A stretch of 64,000 nt of DNA from Sulfuracidifex tepidarius (GCF_008326425.1 NZ_AP018929.1:1750875-1814874); one strand, 5' to 3'. Counted from the first letter of the stretch, positions 45,999 to 55,058 are shown. A program made the numbers and translations. The notes: a model not told the origin generated them from the letters alone.

Positions 45999-47387
45999 AT
46001 GTGCAGCGTCTCAGGAGTGATCCTACTGAATCCTTCCAGATACAAGGAAGTCGAGGAGAAATTTTCGAGGATAATGAAGCTTGCTGAGGACAGAGGAAGA
46101 GATAGCTTTGGAATCGTTGCAATTAGAGAGGACGGGTCAATCATGTCCTCCAGATCTCTTGGCAGACCTTCTGAGCATGAAGAGAAACTCTTGGGTGTCT
46201 TCGACGAGAAGACGTCTGTGGTAGTTTCCAACAATAGGGCGGAGCCTACCACGGAGTATGTGAAGTTGAAGGAGGAAAAGGACATACAGCCTTTCGAAGG
46301 AGAAAGGTTCGTAGTTTCTCACAACGGTGTTATAGCAAACGATAAGGAACTGGAGATCAAATATTCACTCCACAGAAAATCTAACATAGATACCTCAGTA
46401 ATACCCCCATTTTTGGACAAGCTCTGGGACGGCACTCCGGAGAAGCTAGCTGACCTGCTGAAAGAGGTGAGGGGGAGCTTCGCCTTCATAATAGCTGACA
46501 AGAGACATCCAGATAGGCTCTTCGTAGCACAGAACTTTAAGCCAGTGTACATGGCATATGATCAGACCTTGGAAGCTATATTTTTCTCTTCTCTGGACGA
46601 GTTTCTAGACGAAGGTCCTTTTTACCCTATGAATATTAGGAAACTTGAGCCGTACTCAGTTGTAGAAGTAACCAAAAGGAAGGAGATCAAGGAGGTCAAG
46701 CTTCAAAGTGAAGAGAATAAGAGAGCACTCGTGATAGCTAGTGGCGGGCTAGACTCTACTGTGGCAGCGACGAAGTTGCTGAAGGAAGGGTACGAAGTAA
46801 CTTTGCTTCATTTCAACTACCATCATAAGGCAGAGGAGAAGGAGAAAGAAGCAGTTATAAACATAGCTAGGTTCCTTAACGTTGACTTGATGGAAGTGAA
46901 TACTGATCTTTTCAGGCTGGTTGGAGGCACAACCCTTCTTAAAGGAGGTGGAGAAATAGTTAAGGACAGATCTGGAATAGAGGGGGCTGAGTTCGCCCAT
47001 GAATGGGTTCCCGCAAGGAACTTGATATTCCTTTCTGTCGCCCTTGCGATAGCAGAGACTAAAGGTTTCTCTTACATTGCGACCGGGATAAACTTAGAGG
47101 AATCAGGGGCGTATCCGGATAACGAGATGGAGTTCAATAGGCTATTCGATAAAATGTCTCCATACGCTACTGGTCCAAACAAAACGGTTAGAGTTCTCAT
47201 GCCTGTCGGAAACCTGATGAAGAGGGAGATAGTCAAATTAGGAGTTGAAATAGGGGCGCCACTACATCTTACGTGGAGTTGTTATGAAGGAGGAGATAAA
47301 CACTGTGGAAAGTGCGGTCCTTGCTTCATGCGTAAGGAAGCTTTCAGAATAAACGGGCTTGTAGATCCAGTACAGTATGAAAGTTAA
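45999..47387 (+). CDS. GAT-QueC: class II glutamine amidotransferase fused to QueC
   Basis: 462 residues. The N-terminal half is an Ntn-type glutaminase: M-Cys2 in [33 protein letters not shown] and [12 protein letters not shown]. The C-terminal half is QueC-like: [20 protein letters not shown] (PP-loop), [19 protein letters not shown], and the zinc site [14 protein letters not shown]. This fusion is known from Crenarchaeota, where it takes part in archaeosine formation in tRNA, converting preQ0 with ammonia set free from glutamine. The protein therefore serves tRNA modification in the cytoplasm. A TauE/SafE gene follows after 17 bases. Confidence 0.92.
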   Translation: MCSVSGVILLNPSRYKEVEEKFSRIMKLAEDRGRDSFGIVAIREDGSIMSSRSLGRPSEHEEKLLGVFDEKTSVVVSNNRAEPTTEYVKLKEEKDIQPFEGERFVVSHNGVIANDKELEIKYSLHRKSNIDTSVIPPFLDKLWDGTPEKLADLLKEVRGSFAFIIADKRHPDRLFVAQNFKPVYMAYDQTLEAIFFSSLDEFLDEGPFYPMNIRKLEPYSVVEVTKRKEIKEVKLQSEENKRALVIASGGLDSTVAATKLLKEGYEVTLLHFNYHHKAEEKEKEAVINIARFLNVDLMEVNTDLFRLVGGTTLLKGGGEIVKDRSGIEGAEFAHEWVPARNLIFLSVALAIAETKGFSYIATGINLEESGAYPDNEMEFNRLFDKMSPYATGPNKTVRVLMPVGNLMKREIVKLGVEIGAPLHLTWSCYEGGDKHCGKCGPCFMRKEAFRINGLVDPVQYES

Positions 47388-47404
47388 AGTTAGACGTTGA
47401 ACAA

Positions 47405-48298
47405 ATGGCAATTTTAAAATGCCTAGAAACTCAATTCTCTCTTATGACACCACTGGAGCTGTTTATTGTCCTTGCAGTAGCAAGTGCCATATCAGGTATC
47501 TTAGGGTCTTTAACCGGTTTAGGAGGTGCCACTTTCCTAGTCCCTATCTATTCTCTTTTCTTAGGGATTCCAATTCAGTATGCCTCAGGGGCATCATTGA
47601 TCTCTACGATAGCAACGTCTGCAGGGGCTACTAGTGCAAACGTGAAAAACAAGATAGTTAACATCAGGATCGGCATGTCATTAGAAATAGCCACCACACT
47701 CGGTTCCATAGTTGGTAGCCTAACTGTAGCGTTCATATACTCTCATCATTTAGAGAACGTGATATACGTAGTATTTGGGTTGGTTCTTCTCTCTCAAGTC
47801 TACGTTCAGTTGAAGAGGAGCAAGTTCGAGCTACCAAAACCCATGAAGCCAGATTGGTCAACCAAGATTTTCTCTCTCCACGGAAGCTATTACGATATGG
47901 CATTAGATAAACAAGTAGAGTATTACGGAGTGAGGTGGTGGTTAGGAGAGATAATAATGTTCATGGCAGGGTACATTTCTGGACTGCTTGGTATAGGATC
48001 TGGCGCTCTTAAGGTTCTTGGCATGGATTGGGCTATGAACTTGCCGATGAAAGTTAGTACTACCACTAGCAATTTCATGATAGGGGTTACAGCAGCAACG
48101 GGTAGCTCCATCTATTGGGTTTTCGGCTACATACAGCCATTTATCGCAGCTGCTACTGCGATAGGTGTTCTAGCAGGTGCAATACTGGGGGCAAGGTTAA
48201 TACCAAAGGTTAGAAATAGCAGGATCAGGCTAATATTTACTGCTATCCTGGTTATCCTAGGGATTCAAATGCTATTAAGGGGTTTAGGACTATTCTGA
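47405..48298 (+). CDS. TauE/SafE (TSUP) family anion exporter
   Basis: 297 residues with about eight or nine membrane spans and the two-fold repeat of the TSUP family: GILGSLTGLGGATFLVPIYS in the first half and SGLLGIGSGALKVLGMDWAM in the second, each with the glycine-rich loop. The family exports sulfite, sulfoacetate and other organosulfur or anionic compounds. It is preceded by GAT-QueC and followed 10 bases later by a DUF1634 protein, the usual companion. In a sulfur-oxidising archaeon sulfite or thiosulfate handling is a natural guess. Confidence 0.87.
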   Translation: MAILKCLETQFSLMTPLELFIVLAVASAISGILGSLTGLGGATFLVPIYSLFLGIPIQYASGASLISTIATSAGATSANVKNKIVNIRIGMSLEIATTLGSIVGSLTVAFIYSHHLENVIYVVFGLVLLSQVYVQLKRSKFELPKPMKPDWSTKIFSLHGSYYDMALDKQVEYYGVRWWLGEIIMFMAGYISGLLGIGSGALKVLGMDWAMNLPMKVSTTTSNFMIGVTAATGSSIYWVFGYIQPFIAAATAIGVLAGAILGARLIPKVRNSRIRLIFTAILVILGIQMLLRGLGLF

Positions 48299-48308
48299 GG
48301 TGACTTGA

Positions 48309-48689
48309 ATGGGAGAACTTGAGGAAATAGTAGGCCACATAGCTAAGGCAGGAGTTTATCTGATCTTCGGATTCCTCGTGGTAGGTAGCATTCTTCTCTT
48401 CATTGAAGGAAAAGGTGATGGTAGATCCTTGTCAGAGATATCATCTCCTCACTCTACCTTCAATACTTCATTGATATCATCATCAATAGTCTATGGTTTA
48501 GCCAAGGGGGATCCAATATCTTTCATTTCCGTAGGTTTAATGATATTGGTAGCTATTCCAGTTATTTGGATAGCCACTGGGATAATAAAATATGCATTTG
48601 AAAGAAATAAGGTTTACACGATAGTGTCCATAATAGTACTCTTCGACCTTCTGTTTGCGATATTCGTTATACCATATCTAGTTAAATAA
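48309..48689 (+). CDS. DUF1634 membrane protein, partner of TauE/SafE
   Basis: 126 residues with three membrane segments (VYLIFGFLVVGSILLFIEGK, PISFISVGLMILVAIPVIWI and YTIVSIIVLFDLLFAIFVIP). DUF1634 proteins are commonly encoded next to TauE/SafE transporters in archaea and bacteria, as here with a 10-base gap, and may be accessory subunits. Length is typical. Confidence 0.82.
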   Translation: MGELEEIVGHIAKAGVYLIFGFLVVGSILLFIEGKGDGRSLSEISSPHSTFNTSLISSSIVYGLAKGDPISFISVGLMILVAIPVIWIATGIIKYAFERNKVYTIVSIIVLFDLLFAIFVIPYLVK

Positions 48690-48847
48690 AATAAATACAA
48701 TAAAACTATACTATCATTATTTTTTGATTAATCTGCTGTTTTCTATAGATCAGAATATATGGCAAGTTTATACTAAAATTTTATTATAAAAATAGATCTG
48801 CTTAATAACCTATAATTATTAAAAAAGGTAAGGCCTTATAGGCTTAG

Positions 48848-50794
48848 TTATTGATTCTGTTTCTTGATTTCGTTCTCGAACTCGCTTATTACTCTTTTCA
48901 GTTCATCTAATGAAGTCTCATCTTCTAACGTAGTAGTATCTCCTGTCTGCTGTCCAGAAAGGACCGATCTGATCAGCCTCCTCATTATTTTCCCGCTCCT
49001 TGTCTTCGGCAACTTAGTCACGAAATATATATCTTTCATTATGACTAATGAGCCCAAGTTATTTCTTATGTGAGACAGTATCTGTTTCTTGAGATCCTCG
49101 CTGGGCTGGTATCCTTGTTTTAGAACTACTGCAGCTACAGCTACTTCACCTCTCACCGGATCTGGGACTCCTATTACAGCACTTTCAGCTACTCCAGGGA
49201 AGGATATCAGCACGTCCTCTATTTCTCTAGTTCCTATTCTATGTCCTGCAATTTTGAGAACTTCATCAGCTCTGCCAAGTATGAAGAAGAATCCGTCCTC
49301 ATCGCGTACTGCGTAGTCACCTGGGTAGTAAATTCCCTGGAACTTTGACCAGTAAGTACTAATGTACCTATCAGGGTCTCCCCATACCCCAGCTAACATT
49401 CCGGGCCAAGGCCTTCTTATAACAATGTAGCCCTTTTCCCTTGCATTTGCTTTCTCCCCGCTTTCATTTATGACATCTGCATCTACTCCTGGAAGAGGTA
49501 ATCCGTTTGCGCTCGGCTTCAACATGTAATTTCCTAATCCAGGAGTTGCAGAGATCATGATTCCCCCAGTCTCAGTTTGCCACCAAGTGTCCACTATCGG
49601 GAGCTCATTATTGCCTATGTTCCTGCTGTACCACCTCCATGCTTCGGGATTGATAGGTTCTCCTACGCTACCTAGTATTCTGAGGTTGCTTAAATCGTGC
49701 ATCTTTGGCCATTCGTCTCCGTACTTCATTAGGGCTCTGATCGCAGTAGGTGAAGTGTAGAATACTGTAACTCCGTATTTCTCTATCAAGTCCCACCATT
49801 TATCAGGATTAGGGTAGTCCGGCACACCTTCATACATCAGCGTAGTAGCTCCTGCCTGAAGCGGCCCGTAAACTATGTAGGAGTGGCCGGTGATCCATCC
49901 TATATCAGCGGTGTTGAAGAAAACGTCATCGTCATGCAAATCGAAGACCCACTTGGTCGTAAGGTAAGTCCATAACCCGTAACCTCCGTGAAGATGGTAT
50001 ATACCCTTCGGCTTACCAGTAGTTCCAGAAGTGTATAAAATGAAAAGCGGATCCGTAGAAGAGGTCTCTTCAGGGTCTACCTTCTTATATCCTGTCTTGG
50101 AAACCAGCTCGTGATAGTAGACGTCCCTTCCTTCCTTCATTTGAGTGTCCTCGAAGTGAGGTCTTTTCACCACTATAACTTTCTCCACCGAAGGGGCTTG
50201 TTTCAAAGCCTCGTCAACAACCTGTTTTAAAGGAATCTTCTTACCCCTTCTTACGGTGTAATCTGTGGTCACGACTACCTTAGCTTTGGCGTCGTTTATT
50301 CTATCAGCTATAGCTTGTTGTGAAAAACCTGAGAAAACCACGCTATGAACCGCACCTATCCTAGCTGCTGCTAGCAAGGTCACGGGCAATTCCGGCATCA
50401 AGGGTAAATACGTGAGTATTCTATCTCCTTTCTTTACTCCTAAATCATGTAACGTTTTGGCGAACCTGTTAACCTCATTAAAGAGCTGTCCATAGGTTAA
50501 CGTCTTAGATTCTCCAGTTTCGCTCTCCCATATGAGTGCTGCCTTATTTTTCTTCCACGTTTTGACGTGTCTGTCTAGCGCGTTCTGAGTGATGTTTATG
50601 AGCCCGTCTGGAAACCATCTGTAGAAAGGAGGGTTCGACTCGTCTAAAACCTTTGAGAACGGCTTGATCCAGTCTAAGCTCTCCGCTTGTTCCCTCCAGA
50701 AGTTCTCAGCATCGCCAATAGATCTTCGATATGTTAACTTATATGGAGACAATGTGTATTTCTCGTTGAAAGGTAGGTTCTCTTCTTGTGCCAT
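48848..50794 (-). CDS. acs: acetyl-CoA synthetase (AMP-forming) or close acyl-CoA synthetase
   Basis: 648 residues, full length for the AMP-forming acetyl-CoA synthetase family. Key motifs are LFILYTSGTTGKPKGIYHLH (P-loop), NTADIGWITGHSYIVYGPLQ, WWQTETGGIMISATPG, YPGDYAVRDEDGFFFILGRA and the lysine motif LPKTRSGKIMRRLIRSVL, where acetylation of the lysine can switch the enzyme off. It activates acetate with ATP and CoA; a Sulfolobales paralogue uses 3-hydroxypropionate in the autotrophic cycle and cannot be told apart by eye. The gene stands alone. Confidence 0.9.
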   Translation of the reverse strand: MAQEENLPFNEKYTLSPYKLTYRRSIGDAENFWREQAESLDWIKPFSKVLDESNPPFYRWFPDGLINITQNALDRHVKTWKKNKAALIWESETGESKTLTYGQLFNEVNRFAKTLHDLGVKKGDRILTYLPLMPELPVTLLAAARIGAVHSVVFSGFSQQAIADRINDAKAKVVVTTDYTVRRGKKIPLKQVVDEALKQAPSVEKVIVVKRPHFEDTQMKEGRDVYYHELVSKTGYKKVDPEETSSTDPLFILYTSGTTGKPKGIYHLHGGYGLWTYLTTKWVFDLHDDDVFFNTADIGWITGHSYIVYGPLQAGATTLMYEGVPDYPNPDKWWDLIEKYGVTVFYTSPTAIRALMKYGDEWPKMHDLSNLRILGSVGEPINPEAWRWYSRNIGNNELPIVDTWWQTETGGIMISATPGLGNYMLKPSANGLPLPGVDADVINESGEKANAREKGYIVIRRPWPGMLAGVWGDPDRYISTYWSKFQGIYYPGDYAVRDEDGFFFILGRADEVLKIAGHRIGTREIEDVLISFPGVAESAVIGVPDPVRGEVAVAAVVLKQGYQPSEDLKKQILSHIRNNLGSLVIMKDIYFVTKLPKTRSGKIMRRLIRSVLSGQQTGDTTTLEDETSLDELKRVISEFENEIKKQNQ

Positions 50795-51198
50795 GGTAAA
50801 TAATCTCGATTCCTAAATTATTAAAGTGATACTCTCCTGATAATTGTTAATTAGACCTAATATCTATCTTTGCCTGATGATGTTCTTCTCATCGATTCTG
50901 GTTCTCACCTTTCGGGCTCAGCTAAGAGGCTCAGAGGGCCGTCTCATTGAGTTAGCGATATCAATGACGTCTAGATAGTTTCCGTAACCTTTTACAAGTG
51001 CTTGTCATCAACACCCCAAAGAGGTTTTCAGCCTTTTATAATGAAAATTGACAATAAATTTGATATCATCTTATTATATATAAGTTGAGAAATTCCTAAG
51101 GCTATATAAATGAAAAATCTTCACTAAATTGCTTTAAAGGTCTTTCATACTTAATGAAATCAATCATGTTTTTCCTACTTAGTGTTTAGAATTAATCG
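50795..51198. other. intergenic region with a decayed coding fragment
   Basis: 404 bases. On the minus strand from about 51006 to 50876 one frame reads VKGYGNYLDVIDIANSMRRP then SEPLS, a stop, and ARKVRTRIDEKNIIRQR before a further stop. The good codon quality with a single internal stop suggests a recently broken gene fragment. I cannot name the family. The remainder is AT-rich without features. Confidence 0.4.
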
Positions 51199-51792
51199 CT
51201 AATTGGTTTGCATCATTCTCTTAATACTCCGCTTAAGGAATTCCTTTCTAACGTTAAGAATCTTCATGTTGACTTCCACTGATTCCCTCATCTGAGCTTC
51301 TGTGAAAAGTTTGCATTTTCCTTCTCTAAATACCTCGTCGAAAGCCCCTTCCATTTCGTCTCTTATCTCCTCCTCTTTGAAGGTATCTATGATCTCAAGC
51401 CCTGATAAAAAGTCCTCGTCTTTACTCCATATGTCGAACTTAGTTACCCTTTCATGGATTATCTTTTGGATCATGTAAGTAGGTTTCCATGTGGAAAGAG
51501 CATGACCGTGATCTATTATGTATCCCTTTCCGTCTTTTGCCATAACGTGACTTTCCTTCATGTCGACGTTGAGTATCCATTCCTCGAAAGCTACTGCTAA
51601 CCTCAATTTGTCTATGTTCTGTAAATTAGGATGTCCCATTTCAGTGAGATATTCCATAACTATTCCGTACTTATCATTGAACGTGAATGGTTTGACCTCA
51701 AGCAGAGGAAATCCCATCTTTCTTCCTATTCTACTTGAAAATATTTCTGTAGCTATTTCTAGTGAGACGTTATGATCTTTATATTCTCTCAT
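51199..51792 (-). CDS. HipA-like protein kinase domain protein
   Basis: 197 residues from the ATG at 51792; a start at 51813 would add seven. The core resembles the C-terminal lobe of HipA/PI3K-like kinases: EIATEIFSSRIGRKMGFPLL, YGIVMEYLTEMG, AFEEWILNVDMKESHVMAKD (the D-x-x-x-x-N-like loop) and GYIIDHGHALSTW, where IIDHG would be the metal-binding DxG-type motif. HipA kinases often belong to toxin-antitoxin pairs; no HipB-type repressor follows, but a 43-residue basic gene is divergent 50 bases away. Function is inferred only. Confidence 0.65.
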   Translation of the reverse strand: MREYKDHNVSLEIATEIFSSRIGRKMGFPLLEVKPFTFNDKYGIVMEYLTEMGHPNLQNIDKLRLAVAFEEWILNVDMKESHVMAKDGKGYIIDHGHALSTWKPTYMIQKIIHERVTKFDIWSKDEDFLSGLEIIDTFKEEEIRDEMEGAFDEVFREGKCKLFTEAQMRESVEVNMKILNVRKEFLKRSIKRMMQTN

Positions 51793-51842
51793 CGGTTTGA
51801 AATATAAGATCAATATTAAAGCCTCTGTGTGGAAGAATAATC

Positions 51843-51974
51843 ATGGGTTATAAAAGTAGACTGTATCATGTTCTGCCTTATTCTAGGTCGTATAGGAAAT
51901 ATTATAAAAGAAGAACGAGGTTAACATTAAAATGGGCAAAACTGAGAATAAAATACTACTTAAGGGATAGATAA
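51843..51974 (+). CDS. 43-residue highly basic protein
   Basis: The frame ATG 51843 to TAA 51972-51974 codes for 43 residues with about 17 arginines and lysines and eight tyrosines (MGYKSRLYHVLPYSRSYRKY continuing with KRRTRLTLKWAKLR). Such composition is typical of small nucleic-acid-binding or ribosome-associated proteins. No family is recognised. It is divergent from the HipA-like kinase gene and followed after 62 bases by a small winged-helix gene. Confidence 0.5.
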   Translation: MGYKSRLYHVLPYSRSYRKYYKRRTRLTLKWAKLRIKYYLRDR

Positions 51975-52045
51975 AAGAAAAATTCTTAAAGAACTAAAAT
52001 ACAAAAGGGAAAAATTTAATTACCATATCTTATACTTTGAAGTTA

Positions 52046-52219
52046 ATGGATGTTAAATCTGAAGTCGAGAAAGTAGTAAAAGAGAGCGGATGGGTTACCG
52101 CCAACCAACTCTTCAAAATGTTACCTTTTCCAGCTCCAGAAGTCAACAAAGCCATAATTGATCTCATAAAGGAAAACAAGATTGAGAGACGCGGTCGGTA
52201 TTTTCATTATCTATCTTAA
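52046..52219 (+). CDS. small winged-helix protein
   Basis: 57 residues from the ATG at 52046 (a TTG at 52037 adds three). The sequence VEKVVKESGWVTANQLFKML, PEVNKAIIDLIKENKIERRG and RYFHYLS is a minimal helix-turn-helix with a short wing, the shape of a DNA-binding domain. It may regulate a neighbour, such as the MscS channel 30 bases downstream or the kinase side. A TATA-like AAAATTTAATT lies about 30 bases upstream. Confidence 0.7.
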   Translation: MDVKSEVEKVVKESGWVTANQLFKMLPFPAPEVNKAIIDLIKENKIERRGRYFHYLS

Positions 52220-52249
52220 TTTTAAATATCTCGGTTCCTAACTTTCTTC

Positions 52250-53125
52250 ATGTCCTTTAAGGTAAGGAATATAGATATAGTAAAGATTTTAATTACTGTA
52301 ATAATTCTTGCCGCTTTAACTTACGTTATAGCTTTCCTTAGCGACCTTTTCTTACCGAAATATAAGATGTATATTTCCGATGTCAGCAGTGCCGTAATAG
52401 TAGGTCTAGGAGGGTACGTGATAGTCAAGATATTGATGGATATAATATCTCCTTATTTGTTCTCTAGAATGGATCAGGGGATTGCCCATACTACTAGGCT
52501 TGCATTAAGTGTAGCTCTCTATGCAGTAGTAGTATTGGCTGTGCTTTCGGCTCTCGGAGTTAACCTCACTGGAGTAGCTTTAGGTGGAACAGTTGCAGGA
52601 ATTGCCATAGGTCTTGCAGCGCAAACAGTTTTCTCAAATGTTTTAGCAGGGTTTATGGTTTCCTCAAGTAAGACTCTGAAGCCTGGGGATTCTGTAATAC
52701 TGAACTCATGGATATGGGGAAACCCTATTGTGGGAGAAGTTGTTAATGTATCTCTTCTCTTCACCGAGGTCAAAACACTAAACGGCAACGTGGTCAAGGT
52801 CCCGAACTCTGCATTCCTGGGTAACACCACGTTCACCAAGCTCAGCCAAGAGGAAGGAGATCTTGAATACCCGCTTCAGGTAACTATCAACGCCGACGTT
52901 AAGGCAGAGCAAGTACTTTCCTTAGCCCAGTCGTATGTGAAGGATTACTTTGACAAGGAGAAAATTCAGGTACCTTTGATGTACTTCACTTCAAAGAACG
53001 GAGGGACTAACGTGTTCACAGTTTTGTTGCGTTTCAATAACATAAAAGACCTCAATAGGATTCTCTCTATAATAAATACAGCGTTCGAGAAAGCTTACTG
53101 GGATGCAAAGTCGTCTAAAACATAG
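52250..53125 (+). CDS. mscS: MscS-family mechanosensitive channel
   Basis: 291 residues. Three membrane segments precede the pore-lining helix, whose glycine/alanine pattern is visible in GGTVAGIAIGLAAQTVFSNV followed by LAGFMVSSSKTLKPGDSVIL, the classical MscS signature. The soluble part contains GEVVNVSLLFTEVKTLNGNV and VPNSAFLGNTTFTKLSQEEG, the beta domain. It lets solutes out after osmotic downshock. Length equals Escherichia coli MscS. It follows a small winged-helix gene by 30 bases. Confidence 0.92.
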   Translation: MSFKVRNIDIVKILITVIILAALTYVIAFLSDLFLPKYKMYISDVSSAVIVGLGGYVIVKILMDIISPYLFSRMDQGIAHTTRLALSVALYAVVVLAVLSALGVNLTGVALGGTVAGIAIGLAAQTVFSNVLAGFMVSSSKTLKPGDSVILNSWIWGNPIVGEVVNVSLLFTEVKTLNGNVVKVPNSAFLGNTTFTKLSQEEGDLEYPLQVTINADVKAEQVLSLAQSYVKDYFDKEKIQVPLMYFTSKNGGTNVFTVLLRFNNIKDLNRILSIINTAFEKAYWDAKSSKT

Positions 53126-53223
53126 AAGTTATATTAGTTTGTTAAAATTCAGATAAAATCGCATATTGCCATGATGTGGGTTAAAGTTAAGAATCAAGAC
53201 TAGCAAAGTGTCCGTGAATAATC

Positions 53224-53847
53224 ATGGATGTAGCAATATTTCTTGCAGCAATGGGCATATCAATCCTGGAAATGACCGAAGCTTCGGCCATAGCCGTAAT
53301 ATTTTATGGAATTTATCATACATCTAAGTCTTATCTCTATGCAGTAGCAGGAGTGGCCACATCGCTAATCCCGGCATTGATAGCTGGTAAATTTCTCGTT
53401 CTTATACCACTAGACTATATTGCAATTGTAGCAGCGGTCATACTATTCTACTTCTCCCAGAAGCTTTTCAGAAGCGCTAGGAGGTCAATAAAAGGAACAA
53501 GGAGGAAGAAAGAAGAAAAAGAAGAAGGCCTGATAACAGTATATACAGTGAGTGTTGTAGAAGGATTAGAGGCATCTCTCGTAGTCGTAGGTCTAATGCC
53601 TTTCGGATATTTCTCAGCTTTAAGCGGAGTTGGAGTTGCAGTATTCGCTGTAATAGCGTTGACGTATGCAATGAAGGAAAGAGTAATGAAGATAAGAGTG
53701 CCTCAGCTTAAGTTGTTCCTCTCTGCTCTTCTAGCTACTATAGGGACTTTCTGGTTATTGGAGGTAGGACTTGGGTTATCAGAAATTTTTACTATTCCCA
53801 TCTTCCTGTTTTACATCCTTTTAACCCAAGTTTTAGTTAGAATTTGA
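53224..53847 (+). CDS. FTR1-like polytopic membrane protein
   Basis: 207 residues with six or seven membrane spans and a basic loop (RSARRSIKGTRRKKEEKEEG) in the middle. Two related motifs, ISILEMTEASAIAVIFYG in the first span and VSVVEGLEASLVVVGLMPFG after the loop, give an internal repeat with the E-x-x-E-A pattern of the REGLE motif of FTR1 iron permeases. It may be a metal transporter; the family is suggested by motif and not certain. It stands between MscS and a TRIC-type channel on the same strand. Confidence 0.65.
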   Translation: MDVAIFLAAMGISILEMTEASAIAVIFYGIYHTSKSYLYAVAGVATSLIPALIAGKFLVLIPLDYIAIVAAVILFYFSQKLFRSARRSIKGTRRKKEEKEEGLITVYTVSVVEGLEASLVVVGLMPFGYFSALSGVGVAVFAVIALTYAMKERVMKIRVPQLKLFLSALLATIGTFWLLEVGLGLSEIFTIPIFLFYILLTQVLVRI

Positions 53848-53927
53848 AACTTTAGATAGATTTTTTGTTATAGACAAACATAGTCAAGAATTTTAACTCT
53901 AAATTGACAGATTTAACGACGTAAAAG

Positions 53928-54554
53928 ATGCTTAACGTCCTAGAGATGATGAACATAATTGGAATAATTTCATTTACAATATCTGGGACTAGCAAGGGGG
54001 TTAAGAAAGAGTTAGACCTATTTGGTACCATAGTGTTGGGAATAGCAACGAGCTACGCTGGTGGTATTGTAGCAGACCTCCTAGTAGGTGTAATACCTCC
54101 AACTATATTGAGACAATGGCAACTTCTATTGCTTTCAATATCTGTCTCTATCACGACCTTTTTTTATTATAAACAACTTAACAGGAAATTTCTGGCGTTG
54201 GTTCTCAAAGTTTCCGATGCCATAGGTTTAGCTACTTTCGCTGCATATGGGGCTGACCTAGCTTATTCCCATGGGTTTAGCTTGGTAACGGTTGCAATGA
54301 TATCCAGCATAGTTGCGTCTGGAGGCGGTGTTCTCAGGGATATTCTGGTTAACGATATTCCTCTCATTCTCACAAAGGAGATATACGCTACTGCAGCTTT
54401 AGGCGGTGGAATAGTATATTACCTTGTGGCATCGATCTCAAATCAGGGATATGCCACACTAATTACAATTTTTACTGTGGTCACAATAAGGATCTTTGCA
54501 ATAAAATATAACCTGCATCTACCTGTAATTAAGGCGGAAGTAGGGAATAGGTGA
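53928..54554 (+). CDS. TRIC-type (UPF0126) trimeric cation channel family protein
   Basis: 208 residues with seven membrane spans made of two repeats, each with a GxxxRD- or GG-type kink: NIIGIISFTISGTSKGVKKE and YAGGIVADLLVGVIPP in the first, KVSDAIGLATFAAYGADLAY and ASGGGVLRDILVNDIPLILT in the second. This matches the prokaryotic UPF0126/TRIC family of monovalent cation channels. Length is typical. The stop lies within the outer end of a decayed IS605 fragment. Confidence 0.87.
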   Translation: MLNVLEMMNIIGIISFTISGTSKGVKKELDLFGTIVLGIATSYAGGIVADLLVGVIPPTILRQWQLLLLSISVSITTFFYYKQLNRKFLALVLKVSDAIGLATFAAYGADLAYSHGFSLVTVAMISSIVASGGGVLRDILVNDIPLILTKEIYATAALGGGIVYYLVASISNQGYATLITIFTVVTIRIFAIKYNLHLPVIKAEVGNR

Positions 54555-54870
54555 ACTACTCTGACCTCACGGACAGAGGCTTTCTGTTTCATAGCTCTGT
54601 CATGCCCGTGACTAGACCATGGGTAGAGGACGTAGCTCCACACTGGTCGTTTCGACCTGATCTTGTCAAACGTTAAGGGAAACCTTATAGTCGCGGTCTG
54701 TAGTCCAACCACAGGGGCATGAACAGACGCGGTCTTAAAGGGTGAGGCCTTGCTTCATGCGTCCGCAACTAGCACACGTTCAGGAAGTGCATGCAGGGTT
54801 GATCAAGGTGATGGGGATATGAACGGCCCCACTCATAAGCTGTACAACAAGTAGCGATTGCTTCCACAAC
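54543..54870 (-). pseudogene. decayed tnpB (IS200/IS605 family), 3' part with right end
   Basis: On the minus strand one frame reads TCASCGRMKQGLTL, stop, DRVCSCPCGWTTDRDYKVSL, which is the zinc ribbon and RuvC-III motif of TnpB from Sulfolobales IS605 elements (CxxC...CxC/CxxCG...DRDxNxSLN), followed by VETTSVELRPLP as in their C-terminus. Several stops interrupt it. The right-end sequence GAGCTATGAAACAGAAAGC (54597-54579) follows, with a short hairpin beyond it. The element is inactive. Confidence 0.72.
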
Positions 54871-54894
54871 GCTCGAAAAAGGTTCTTCGAGGGA

Positions 54895-55058
54895 CTAGAC
54901 TAGGAAGGTCATTGCTCTCGATGTTAGCATAGAGAAATTTTTGCTTAATATTTACGTCGGATGAGGTCAAGTCTCTACGATATAGCGTTCCACAAGTTGA
55001 GGACAGTGACCCAATACCAGCTAGAGAAATATGGTAAGATCATTCCCGTTTCCTCAGG
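54895..55058 (+). pseudogene. second decayed tnpB fragment, plus strand
   Basis: The plus strand first reads KVIALDVSIEKFLLN, like the RuvC-I strand of TnpB with its aspartate, and after a gap and a frameshift SSLYDIAFHKLRTVTQYQLE with KYGKIIPVSS, the helical stretch just before the zinc ribbon. The parts between are missing, so it is an internally deleted remnant lying head to head with the fragment at 54543-54870. Confidence 0.6.

Noticed and set aside
45683-46285. 200-codon minus-strand frame
   Set aside because: Serine-rich shadow of GAT-QueC and the small gene before it; no family pattern and it overlaps both on the opposite strand.
50890-50960. Hammerhead-like motif CTGAGCCCGAAAGG on the minus strand
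   Set aside because: The invariant CTGATGA core is absent and the stems do not pair.
54443-54712. 89-codon minus-strand frame
   Set aside because: It runs through a decayed tnpB end in the wrong frame; the motif-bearing frame is interrupted by stops.
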